Origin: an uncultured Clostridia bacterium
GTDB lineage: Bacteria; Bacillota; Clostridia; TANB77; CAG-508
DNA length: 13,161 bases
Direction of reading: 5' to 3'
Assembly (NCBI GenBank): GCA_948919095.1
Contig: CAQYCU010000024.1
Coordinates: 1-13,161, forward strand
The position numbers were made by a program, and so were the translations under genes. Shown here piece after piece: positions 6,188-12,868 of the stretch; the first letter of the stretch is position 1; each line of letters starts with the position of its first letter. Under the pieces are notes generated by a model. It searched no databases and was not told the origin of the DNA. It was given only the letters and a program-made list of their open reading frames with translations.

Positions 6188-6733
6188 TTATAAATTTGTA
6201 ATAGGTTTAGAAGAATTAATCAAATCTTCAAATATTTTTACAGCCTCTGTGTCATTTTTTGATACAACCTTTTTTAGTTTATCATTTTGATATATACAAT
6301 AATCTCCAGCTGATTTTGAACCACTAGTTGTACTATCTAATGTTGTTGAATTTCCATTAATTATACTTTGGATTTGTTTTACAGTATCATATCCAACTCC
6401 ATTATTTCTACGAATTTCATAGTTTTTGTATTTCTCAAGGTCTGTTTTCTTCATACTTTCATCATAAGTATATCTAATATAATGTGCATTTCCTGTTGTT
6501 GAATTAATTACAATATACTCATCATCAACTTTTCCCTTTTGTGAAGATGGTTCAACTTTATCAATTCTTAAATCATACGTAAGTTTATCTATATATGCTT
6601 TTTGTGTGTCAATCTTTCTTTCTCTAAAAAATACTCCTATTGCATGTCCCCAATCAAAAACTATTGCAAATACAACTATTATTGCTAGTATTGGCAATGT
6701 ATTTACTAAAAATGATGCATTCATCTTTTTCAT
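6188..6733 (-). CDS. Unrecognised single-TM protein
   Basis: A 181-residue protein I do not recognise. Residues about 9-35 are one hydrophobic segment (LPILAIIVVFAIVF and then AIGVFF), followed by RERK. The remaining 140 residues are polar, rich in Lys, Asp, Tyr, Ser and Thr, with a low-complexity Ser/Thr/Gly patch (about 127-142, TTLDSTTSGSKSAG) and a single Cys146. Lysines at 2-3 and basic residues after the helix make the orientation ambiguous; an extracytoplasmic C-terminal domain is my weak preference. AAAAGGAGA lies 8 bases before the ATG (second Met at residue 4). It has its own promoter (6792-6820) and a terminator, so although it follows def on the same strand it can be expressed separately. 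It interrupts the usual def-fmt neighbourhood. The gene call is firm; the function is unknown. Confidence 0.85.
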   Translation of the reverse strand: MKKMNASFLVNTLPILAIIVVFAIVFDWGHAIGVFFRERKIDTQKAYIDKLTYDLRIDKVEPSSQKGKVDDEYIVINSTTGNAHYIRYTYDESMKKTDLEKYKNYEIRRNNGVGYDTVKQIQSIINGNSTTLDSTTSGSKSAGDYCIYQNDKLKKVVSKNDTEAVKIFEDLINSSKPITNL

Positions 6734-6791
6734 AATTAAAATCTCCTTTTCATTTTATCCTAAAAGTTTCTTTTCTATTTTTTCCTTTTAT

Positions 6792-6820
6792 ATTATATAT
6801 ATATTATTTTTTTTTATCAA
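6792..6820 (-). promoter_or_regulatory. Promoter of the 6188-6733 gene
   Basis: On the minus strand TTGATA (6820-6815), 17 bases and TATAAT (6797-6792). The start near 6785 leaves a leader of about 50 bases. It lies in the 124-base gap after def, where no clear terminator is visible. Confidence 0.65.
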
Positions 6821-6857
6821 TATTTATGGCAAAATTTTTTAAATTTTTTATAAAATT

Positions 6858-7352
6858 TTATTTTTTCTCTCTGTTTTCAGTATTATCAACATATTCTAGT
6901 GTGCCTTCTTCCATTTGGTCAACAAATAAAGTTCCATCTAAGTGGTCAAGTTCATGGCATAATGCTTGTGCTAATAATTCTTTTCCTTTTATTGTTATTG
7001 GTTTTCCATTTTCATCTAAAGCTTTTACAATAACTTCTTTGGGTCTTCTTACTATTGCAAATTGATTTGGAAAACTTAAACACCCCTCTTGACATTCTTG
7101 CATTCCTTTTGTTTTCACAATAACTGGATTAACCAATTTTATAGCTGGGCCTCCATCATATTCAACATCAATTACTACCAATCTTTTTAATATACCAACT
7201 TGAACTGCTGAAAGTCCTACTCCATTTGCAGAATACATTGTTTCTACCATATCATCTAAAATTTGTCTTATTTTATCATCAACAATATCGACTTCTCTCG
7301 ACTTCTTTCTTAGGATTTCGTCACCATTCATTCTTATTTCTCTAATTGCCAT
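6858..7352 (-). CDS. def: Peptide deformylase
   Basis: Removes the N-formyl group from the initiator Met of nascent proteins; a cytosolic, ribosome-associated metalloenzyme, usually with Fe2+. All three family motifs are present: GVGLSAVQ (44-51; Ser at a position usually Ala), EGCLSFP (89-95, metal ligand Cys91) and CHELDHLDG (132-140, ligands His133 and His137, catalytic Glu134). At 164 residues it has the normal length for a type 1 deformylase. AAGGGAGA lies just before the ATG, inside the 12-base gap that follows the priA stop codon, so it is translated from the folD-priA-def mRNA. It works in sequence with the products of fmt (adds formyl) and folD (makes the formyl donor). Confidence 0.97.
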   Translation of the reverse strand: MAIREIRMNGDEILRKKSREVDIVDDKIRQILDDMVETMYSANGVGLSAVQVGILKRLVVIDVEYDGGPAIKLVNPVIVKTKGMQECQEGCLSFPNQFAIVRRPKEVIVKALDENGKPITIKGKELLAQALCHELDHLDGTLFVDQMEEGTLEYVDNTENREKK

Positions 7353-7364
7353 TTTTTCTCCCTT

Positions 7365-9584
7365 CTATAACATATTATGCGGATTAAGCATAATTGCCAC
7401 TCTGCCAGTCTTTGCCTTCATATTATAAAACTCATTAAGCATACTATTTACAAGCTCATTAATTCTTTCAGCATACTTACATTTTATAATAATTCTCATT
7501 CTATATCTATCTTTAATCTTATCAATTGGAGATGGTACTGGACTATATAATAAAAGTCCAAACTTTTCATTGATTACTCTGTTTTTTAAATAAATATGTA
7601 GCCTTTTTGCTATTTCAATTAATTCTCTCTCATTCTTAGCCGACATATCAATCATTATTATATCGCAAAACGGTGGATATTTCAACTCTTTTCTTATGTT
7701 AATTTCTGTATCATAAAATAAGTTATAATCTTGTGTTTTTGAATACTCTATTGCATAGTTTTCTGGATTATATGTTTGTATAATTACTCTTCCTTCATCC
7801 TTTTCTCTTCCGGCCCTCCCAGCGACTTGTGTTAATGTTTGAAATGTTTTTTCACTTGCTCTAAAATCTCCAATATTTAAATTAGTATCTGCTGAAATTA
7901 CTCCAACTAAAGTAACCTTTGGAAAGTGATGTCCTTTAACTACCATTTGAGTTCCAATTAAAATATCAATATTTTCGTTTTTAAATTTATTTAAAATATA
8001 TTCATGTGAATTCTTTTTTGAAACTGTATCTATATCCATTCTAATTGTGCTTGCATTTGGAAATATCTTCTTTACCTCATCTTCAAGCCTTTGGGTTCCA
8101 GCACCAAAATACTTCATACTTCTACTTTTGCATTCTGGACATTCTGCTGTAACTTTTTGCTCGTACCCACAATAATGGCATTTCAATTTGTTTTCTTTTT
8201 TATGATATGTTAATGTTATGTTACATCTTTTACATTTAATAGTATTGCCACAATCAGTACACATAACAAATGTTGAAAAGCCTCTTCTATTTAAAAATAA
8301 TATAGTTTGCTTTTTCTTTTTAAGATTTTTCAATATCTCATCTTTTAACTTTTGGCTAATCATTGACCTATTTCCAGATGCTAGGCTTTCTCTCATATCA
8401 ACAATTTCAACATTTGGTAAATTACTTTCATTGGCTCTTTTGGTAAGTGTTAATAGTTGTATTTCGCCATTTTTAGCTCTATAAAATTCTTTCATATCTG
8501 GAGTTGCAGAGCCTAATACAAGTGGAATCTCTAACATTTCAGTTAACTTTTCTGCTACTTCTATTGCGTTATATCTTGGTGTCATTTCTGAGCTATATGA
8601 TTCGTCATGTTCTTCGTCAATAATTATTACTCCTAGATTAGTAACTGGCGCAAATAGTGCTGAACGTGCTCCTATTATTATTTTTGCTTCTCCATTTTTT
8701 ATTCTGTTCCATGCATCATATCTTTCTCCTATTGAAAGCTTACTATGCATTACTGCAATATTTTCACTCCCAAATCTTGATATAAATCTATCGACAGTTT
8801 GAGGTGTCAAAGATATTTCAGGCACTAACATTATACTTGACTTATTTTGCTTTAGCATTCTTTCTATTAATTGTAAATAAATTTCAGTTTTTCCTGAACC
8901 TGTTATTCCATATAGCAAATATTCTCCACTTGATTTTATTCTGTCTATTGCATTTTGTTGTTCATCATTTAACTTTAAATCAACAGATCTAACTTCTACT
9001 TTGTGTATAAATGGATTTCTTTCAACTTTTACCTCATTTTTCGACAAATACCCTTTTGATACAAGTGAATTTACAGTATTTGAAGTTGCATCAGTAAATA
9101 GTTCAATATCTTGCATACTTGAATTGTCATTTCTCATCAAAAATTCAAGCACATCAATTTGTTTTTTCCCTTTTATTATCCCTGCTTCTATATCTTGCTC
9201 AATTATTTCATAATCTTTTGCAATGCTTATCTGATTTACTTTTTTATCAGTAATTCTGTTTTGAATATTCTTTGTCTTTCTGCCAGGAGGTAGCATTAAG
9301 TTTAGGCAATCTGACAAATTGCAAAAATACCTATTTGACATCCATTTTGAAAGTTCTATGTATTCATCATTTATCTGTTCTTCCTGAAGAGCTGAAATTG
9401 ACTTTACTTTATATTCTGTTTTGTCTTTTATGTTAATTACAATCCCCTCTTCTAAAGTTTTCATATTTCCAAAAGGTACAAAAACTCTGCTCCCAACTTT
9501 TACATTTAGTTCAGTTGGAATTTCATAATCAAATATACGGTCTAAATTTTTTACGTTACTATTTATGATTATTTCTGCTATCAA
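7365..9584 (-). CDS. priA: Primosomal protein N', replication-restart helicase PriA
   Basis: A 739-residue superfamily 2 DNA helicase that recognises stalled or collapsed forks and reloads the replicative helicase. Residues 1-105 are the 3'-DNA-binding domain (start MIAEIIINS, PFGNMKTLEEGIV). Walker A GITGSGKTE is at 226-234 and DEEH at 323-326. Eight cysteines at 442, 445, 451, 454, 469, 472, 482 and 485 form the two-zinc insertion typical of PriA. GAGTQRLEDEV is at 495-505 and helicase motif VI QVAGRAGR at 586-593. The length is normal for the family. The start is TTG, chosen because AGAGAGG lies 8 bases upstream and the product begins with the usual PriA N-terminus. It is 18 bases after folD and 12 before def, so it is the middle gene of an operon. 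Confidence 0.97.
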   Translation of the reverse strand: MIAEIIINSNVKNLDRIFDYEIPTELNVKVGSRVFVPFGNMKTLEEGIVINIKDKTEYKVKSISALQEEQINDEYIELSKWMSNRYFCNLSDCLNLMLPPGRKTKNIQNRITDKKVNQISIAKDYEIIEQDIEAGIIKGKKQIDVLEFLMRNDNSSMQDIELFTDATSNTVNSLVSKGYLSKNEVKVERNPFIHKVEVRSVDLKLNDEQQNAIDRIKSSGEYLLYGITGSGKTEIYLQLIERMLKQNKSSIMLVPEISLTPQTVDRFISRFGSENIAVMHSKLSIGERYDAWNRIKNGEAKIIIGARSALFAPVTNLGVIIIDEEHDESYSSEMTPRYNAIEVAEKLTEMLEIPLVLGSATPDMKEFYRAKNGEIQLLTLTKRANESNLPNVEIVDMRESLASGNRSMISQKLKDEILKNLKKKKQTILFLNRRGFSTFVMCTDCGNTIKCKRCNITLTYHKKENKLKCHYCGYEQKVTAECPECKSRSMKYFGAGTQRLEDEVKKIFPNASTIRMDIDTVSKKNSHEYILNKFKNENIDILIGTQMVVKGHHFPKVTLVGVISADTNLNIGDFRASEKTFQTLTQVAGRAGREKDEGRVIIQTYNPENYAIEYSKTQDYNLFYDTEINIRKELKYPPFCDIIMIDMSAKNERELIEIAKRLHIYLKNRVINEKFGLLLYSPVPSPIDKIKDRYRMRIIIKCKYAERINELVNSMLNEFYNMKAKTGRVAIMLNPHNML

Positions 9585-9602
9585 TTTTTGTACCTCTCTT
9601 TA

Positions 9603-10445
9603 TTATTTTGAAATTTTATTGCAATGAGCTTTAATAACATTATTCATAAGCATAGCTACAGTCATTGGTCCAACTCCTCCTGGAACTGGTGTAATATATG
9701 AAGCAACTTTTTCAGCTTCAGTAAAATCAACATCACCACAAAGTTTTCCTTCTTTATTTCTGTTCATTCCAACATCAATAACAATAGCTCCTTCTTTTAA
9801 CATGTCAGCCTTTACTAAAGCTTCTACTCCAACAGCTGCAATAACTATATCAGCATCTTTTAATTCCTTTTTTAAGTCTTTTGTTTTAGAATGGCAAATT
9901 GTAACAGTCGCACTTGCATTTATTAGACATTGTGCCATTGGTTTTCCTACAATATTACTGCGTCCAACAATAACTGCTTTCTTTCCAATCAAATCTATTT
10001 TGCATTCTTCAAGCATTTTCATAATTCCATAAGGTGTACATGGAATAAATGTTGGATCTCCAATTGTTAGTCTTCCCACATTATACGAATTAAATCCATC
10101 CACATCTTTTTCAGGATCTATTCTATCTGCAGCTTCTCTATAATTTAAATGTTTTGGTAATGGTGCTTGAATTAAAATTCCGTCTATAGTTTCATCTTCA
10201 TTTAATTTATCTATTAATTTAAATAATTCCTCTTGAGTTGTTTCCTCTTTTAGATGATATTCTTGGAATTCAATTCCAACTTCTTCACATGCTTTACTTT
10301 TTATTCTAACATATACTTTAGAAGCTTCATTATCTCCGCAAAGTACTACTGCAAAATTAGGACTTAACTTTTCTTTCTTTACTTTTTCGGCTAATTCTCC
10401 TCTAATTTTTTTTGCAATTTCACTTCCATTAATAAGTTTTGCCAT
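9603..10445 (-). CDS. folD: Bifunctional methylene-THF dehydrogenase/methenyl-THF cyclohydrolase
   Basis: A 280-residue cytosolic enzyme that oxidises 5,10-methylene-THF with NADP and hydrolyses the methenyl intermediate to 10-formyl-THF, the donor used by Fmt and in purine synthesis. The active-site segment YVRIK (Tyr45, Lys49) is present, followed by DGILIQAPLPKHL (88-100), PEKDVDGFN (111-119), the nucleotide-binding signature GRSNIVGKP (161-169) and PVPGGVGPMT (253-262). The frame extends 11 codons further up to a GTG at 10478, but that site has no Shine-Dalgarno, whereas GTGAGGT lies 7 bases before the ATG at 10445 and gives the standard N-terminus MAKLINGSE. It is the first gene of folD-priA-def. 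Confidence 0.97.
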   Translation of the reverse strand: MAKLINGSEIAKKIRGELAEKVKKEKLSPNFAVVLCGDNEASKVYVRIKSKACEEVGIEFQEYHLKEETTQEELFKLIDKLNEDETIDGILIQAPLPKHLNYREAADRIDPEKDVDGFNSYNVGRLTIGDPTFIPCTPYGIMKMLEECKIDLIGKKAVIVGRSNIVGKPMAQCLINASATVTICHSKTKDLKKELKDADIVIAAVGVEALVKADMLKEGAIVIDVGMNRNKEGKLCGDVDFTEAEKVASYITPVPGGVGPMTVAMLMNNVIKAHCNKISK

Positions 10446-10478
10446 ATTCTTTACCTCACTTATCTTATAATTTTTCAC

Positions 10479-10487
10479 ATTGTATCA
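10479..10487 (-). promoter_or_regulatory. Possible extended -10 promoter of the folD-priA-def operon
   Basis: On the minus strand TGATACAAT (10487-10479) is an extended -10 element located so that transcription would start near 10472, about 27 bases before the folD ATG. No convincing -35 lies 17 bases upstream. It shares the divergent 159-base gap with the promoter of the VWA gene. Confidence 0.4.
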
Positions 10488-10525
10488 TAAATTTTAAAAA
10501 ATATATAGTATTTTTAATTTTTTTG

Positions 10526-10554
10526 TTGAATTTTGTACAAACTAATGTTATAAT
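10526..10554 (+). promoter_or_regulatory. Strong promoter of the VWA surface protein gene, with palindrome in spacer
   Basis: TTGAAT (10526-10531), a 17-base spacer and TATAAT (10549-10554), with TG one base before the -10 (extended -10). The start is expected near 10561. The spacer begins with the perfect 10-bp palindrome TTTGTACAAA (10532-10541), a possible operator position. Confidence 0.75.
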
Positions 10555-10604
10555 AAAAAGGAAGTTTTATGTGATTTTACAATCAAAAGAAAGGAAAATT
10601 TATT

Positions 10605-12047
10605 ATGAAAAAAATTATAAGTTTTATATTAGTGTTTATGACAGCACTAGTTGTTTCTGGTTCTGTATATGCTACACCAGTTGCAAAAGGTGATGCAACA
10701 ATGTCTTTAGTAAAAGATGAAGTTGCAAATATTGAATTTGGCCAATTTGGAAAATTTGAAAAGAAAATGGTTAATATTGATTTAGCTAACAAAACTATTG
10801 ATATTAAATTAACAGCAGTTAATGACCAAGTAGTTAAGGATGATGAAATTACTGAAACAGTTACAAAAGCTGGTCAAGTTATATTCTTAATAGATGGTTC
10901 AAACAGTATGCTTCTTGAAAGACCTATCAATGGAGCTACTACTACAAGACAAAATGTTGTAATTGATTCTGCTAAAGATTTAGCTGATAAATTATTTAAA
11001 GCTAACGACAAAATGAAAATTGGTATTGTTGAATTCGCAACAACTACAGTTCCTGAAGAAGAAGGTGGAGATGATGATGCAACAATAATTACTCCTACTT
11101 TAGTAGAAAACAAAGCTGATTTTGATACAGCTATAGCTAAACTAGATGAAAATGTTATGGGACCTAGAACAAATATTGAAGTTGGTTTAGAAAAAGCTGA
11201 GTCTTTACTTGCTGAAGCTACTGCAGAAGGCGAAGGAAAGTATGTAGTAATTTTATCAGATGCTATTCCTAATACTTCAAAAGGTGTTTCATTTGATACT
11301 TATAGTGAAAAAACATCTGCTCCAACAAAAGCAAAATTATTAGATTTAAAATCTAAAGGAATTAATGTAATATCATTATTAATGGATATGTCTGATGATG
11401 AAATTGAAGCATCTGAAGAAGACCCTAAACCAACTTACAAACAAGTTGCTGAAAGAATATTCGGAACTACTGCAAACCCAACAGCTGGACCTGTATACTA
11501 TGTTTCAGATAGTGAAGCTACTAAAACAATTACAGATAGTATATATTCAAATTTAACTGAAACAGTTACAACAACAGTACCTGGCGAAAAATATGTTTTA
11601 ACAGATATAGTTATAAAAGATTATATACCACAAAATTATGTTGATAACTTTGATTTCTCAATTTTAACTAAACCTAACATTGGAACAGTTACTGATAAAA
11701 TTGATACAACTGATAAAAATTCAATTACATGGACTATACCAGAATTAAATCCTGGTGATATAGCAACTCTTACTTATAGATTAGCTTTAAAGAATAGCTT
11801 TGATAGTAGTATAGTTGGAGTTAACTTACCTACAAACGAAGATGTAACAGTTGATTACCTTGAAAATGGTGAAAAAGGTGATACAAAACATAATGATAAA
11901 TGTCCAGTTGTTATATTAGACGTTGAAGCTAAGAAGAAAATTCCTCAAACAGGTTCAAATACTTGGTTAACAGTAGGATTACTTGTAACAGCTTCAGTTG
12001 TAATTGGTGGAATTAGTTTCATAAATTATAAAAGAATGTATAAATAA
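10605..12047 (+). CDS. Sortase-anchored von Willebrand factor A domain surface protein
   Basis: A 480-residue exported protein. The signal peptide is 1-23 (cut after VYA). About 90-318 form a VWA domain with a complete metal-ion-dependent adhesion site: DGSNS (Asp97, Ser99, Ser101), Thr189 (GPRTN) and Asp219 (LSDAIP). About 325-440 form a beta-rich domain of the DUF11/isopeptide type (TDIVIKDYIPQN, then WTIPELNPGDIATLTYRLALKN). The C-terminus has IPQTG (446-450), a membrane helix (about 454-472) and a basic tail (YKRMYK), the cell-wall sorting signal. VWA proteins of this layout usually bind host or matrix ligands, and some tip pili; no other pilin or sortase gene is in the window. AAGGA lies 9 bases before the ATG. 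The gene is monocistronic, with a strong promoter and a strong terminator, suggesting high expression. The ligand is unknown. Confidence 0.9.
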   Translation: MKKIISFILVFMTALVVSGSVYATPVAKGDATMSLVKDEVANIEFGQFGKFEKKMVNIDLANKTIDIKLTAVNDQVVKDDEITETVTKAGQVIFLIDGSNSMLLERPINGATTTRQNVVIDSAKDLADKLFKANDKMKIGIVEFATTTVPEEEGGDDDATIITPTLVENKADFDTAIAKLDENVMGPRTNIEVGLEKAESLLAEATAEGEGKYVVILSDAIPNTSKGVSFDTYSEKTSAPTKAKLLDLKSKGINVISLLMDMSDDEIEASEEDPKPTYKQVAERIFGTTANPTAGPVYYVSDSEATKTITDSIYSNLTETVTTTVPGEKYVLTDIVIKDYIPQNYVDNFDFSILTKPNIGTVTDKIDTTDKNSITWTIPELNPGDIATLTYRLALKNSFDSSIVGVNLPTNEDVTVDYLENGEKGDTKHNDKCPVVILDVEAKKKIPQTGSNTWLTVGLLVTASVVIGGISFINYKRMYK

Positions 12048-12061
12048 TAAATATAACTATT

Positions 12062-12088
12062 AAATCCCAGCTAAGCTGGGATTTTTTT
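12062..12088 (+). terminator. Intrinsic terminator of the VWA gene
   Basis: AAATCCCAGC (12062-12071) and GCTGGGATTT (12075-12084) form a perfect 10-bp stem with a TAA loop, followed by T through 12088. It starts 14 bases after the stop codon at 12047. Confidence 0.92.
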
Positions 12089-12133
12089 GATAAAAATATT
12101 CTTTATTTAATAAATAGTCACATAATTATAATC

Positions 12134-12178
12134 AAAAGCACAACCCCTACATACATTCATATGCAGGGGTTTGCTTTT
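12134..12178 (-). terminator. Terminator of the GC-rich unknown gene, possibly bidirectional
   Basis: AAAAGCA/TGCTTTT (12134-12140 / 12172-12178), AACCCCT/AGGGGTT (12142-12148 / 12165-12171) and CATA/TATG (12150-12153 / 12160-12163) form a long stem with one bulge and one mismatch. The 3' arm on the minus strand ends in GCTTTTG. It lies 35 bases after the stop codon of the gene at 12214-12633. The stretch 12089-12133 before it holds nothing recognisable. Confidence 0.7.
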
Positions 12179-12213
12179 GTGTAACTGTGGTTCTTGCTTT
12201 GGACTTTTGTTTC

Positions 12214-12633
12214 CTAACGGTACATAACGGCCGAGCCGTGGAAGTCTCCGTCCTTGACGGAAAGTTTCAGTACCTGGCTTGTCTGAAGGGTGCTAAGCCA
12301 CTCAACAGCATCTTCCTTGCAGGCAAACAGCACCTTTTCTCCGCTTGGCAAGCCCGTAATCACAACAGGCATATTCTCTGCCAGGATGTAGCCGGAATTG
12401 AAGTCGATGTTCTGCAACTTCACGTTACCGCTTTCGCCGTCCACAATGACGAGAAAGTGCAGCTTACCCAGCTTGATCAGGTTGCCTCCTTCGTACTTAG
12501 CGCCCTTGATGAACTTGCCATCCTTGATGGCGTAACCACCAAGAGTTACTGCGCCCATTTTCATGATGACGTCCATGAGCTCTGCTGCGTTGTATTCCCG
12601 ATGAGGAATACTAATTTCCATAGAAAATCCCAT
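12214..12633 (-). CDS. GC-rich gene of unknown function, probably acquired
   Basis: A 139-residue cytosolic protein I do not recognise. It has no signal peptide or membrane helix and only one cysteine (Cys105). The predicted pattern alternates beta strands and turns (GAVTLGGYAIKDGKFIKG, KLHFLVIVDGESGNVKLQ, VVITGLPSGEKVLFACK), then a short helix (EDAVEWLSTL) and a final strand. The DNA is about half G+C (31 of 60 bases at 12241-12300, 32 of 60 at 12481-12540), against about 30% in the neighbouring VWA gene, and codon choice is correspondingly different. It has a complete private expression unit: perfect promoter (12694-12722), a hairpin abutting an ideal AAGGAGGT, and a terminator. It is unrelated in context to rpsI upstream. 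A longer plus-strand frame overlaps it but lacks any ribosome site. Confidence 0.8.
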   Translation of the reverse strand: MGFSMEISIPHREYNAAELMDVIMKMGAVTLGGYAIKDGKFIKGAKYEGGNLIKLGKLHFLVIVDGESGNVKLQNIDFNSGYILAENMPVVITGLPSGEKVLFACKEDAVEWLSTLQTSQVLKLSVKDGDFHGSAVMYR

Positions 12634-12637
12634 AATT

Positions 12638-12660
12638 ACCTCCTTGCCCTATTAGGGCAA
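12638..12660 (-). promoter_or_regulatory. Leader hairpin overlapping an ideal Shine-Dalgarno
   Basis: On the minus strand TTGCCCT (12660-12654), a 3-base loop and AGGGCAA (12650-12644) form a perfect 7-bp stem. Its last two bases are the first two of AAGGAGGT (12645-12638), which lies 4 bases before the ATG. Such a stem next to the ribosome site can stabilise the mRNA or modulate ribosome access. Confidence 0.6.
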
Positions 12661-12693
12661 CTTCAAAATGTTTGTAGGTTTATTGCTACTTAT

Positions 12694-12722
12694 ATTATAG
12701 CACATTTTCTATATTCTGTCAA
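12694..12722 (-). promoter_or_regulatory. Perfect consensus promoter of the GC-rich unknown gene
   Basis: On the minus strand TTGACA (12722-12717), exactly 17 bases and TATAAT (12699-12694), with TG one base before the -10. The start near 12687 gives a leader of about 53 bases that includes the hairpin at 12644-12660. Confidence 0.88.
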
Positions 12723-12808
12723 TTTTTGCGACTTTTTGTTAACATAATTTCCCTTGTAATTATTGGGAATTATTCCAATTTATAACTATATTTTCTCCTT
12801 CTAACAAG

Positions 12809-12846
12809 CACACCCCAACGAAATTGTTACATTTCGTTGGGGTGTG
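12809..12846 (-). terminator. GC-rich hairpin downstream of rpsI, probable terminator
   Basis: A perfect 16-bp stem (12809-12824 / 12831-12846, core CACCCCAACG / CGTTGGGGTG) with a 6-base loop lies 22 bases after the rpsI stop. On the minus strand the following tract is weak (CTTGTTAG). On the plus strand it is a better U-tract (TTTTATTAT), although no plus-strand gene reads into it. It is most likely a bidirectional terminator or a 3'-end-protecting stem. 12723-12808 holds nothing recognisable. Confidence 0.6.
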
Positions 12847-12868
12847 TTTTATTATAACAAGATTATTT

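Noticed and set aside
10446..10478. 11-codon N-terminal extension of folD from a GTG
   Set aside because: No Shine-Dalgarno at 10478, it overlaps the likely -10 element, and the ATG at 10445 has GTGAGGT and gives the conserved FolD N-terminus.
10605..12047. Part of a pilus operon
   Set aside because: The VWA/IPQTG architecture fits a tip protein, but the gene is monocistronic with its own terminator and no sortase or backbone pilin is in the window.
12187..12747. 186-codon plus-strand open frame across the GC-rich cassette
   Set aside because: It starts with GTG without a ribosome site. The minus-strand frame has a perfect promoter, AAGGAGGT and a terminator. The plus frame stays open because of the higher G+C.
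12730..12808. Short inverted repeat TTCCC/GGGAA as a terminator or operator
   Set aside because: Only 5 bp of pairing in AT-rich sequence with no U-tract; compatible with chance.
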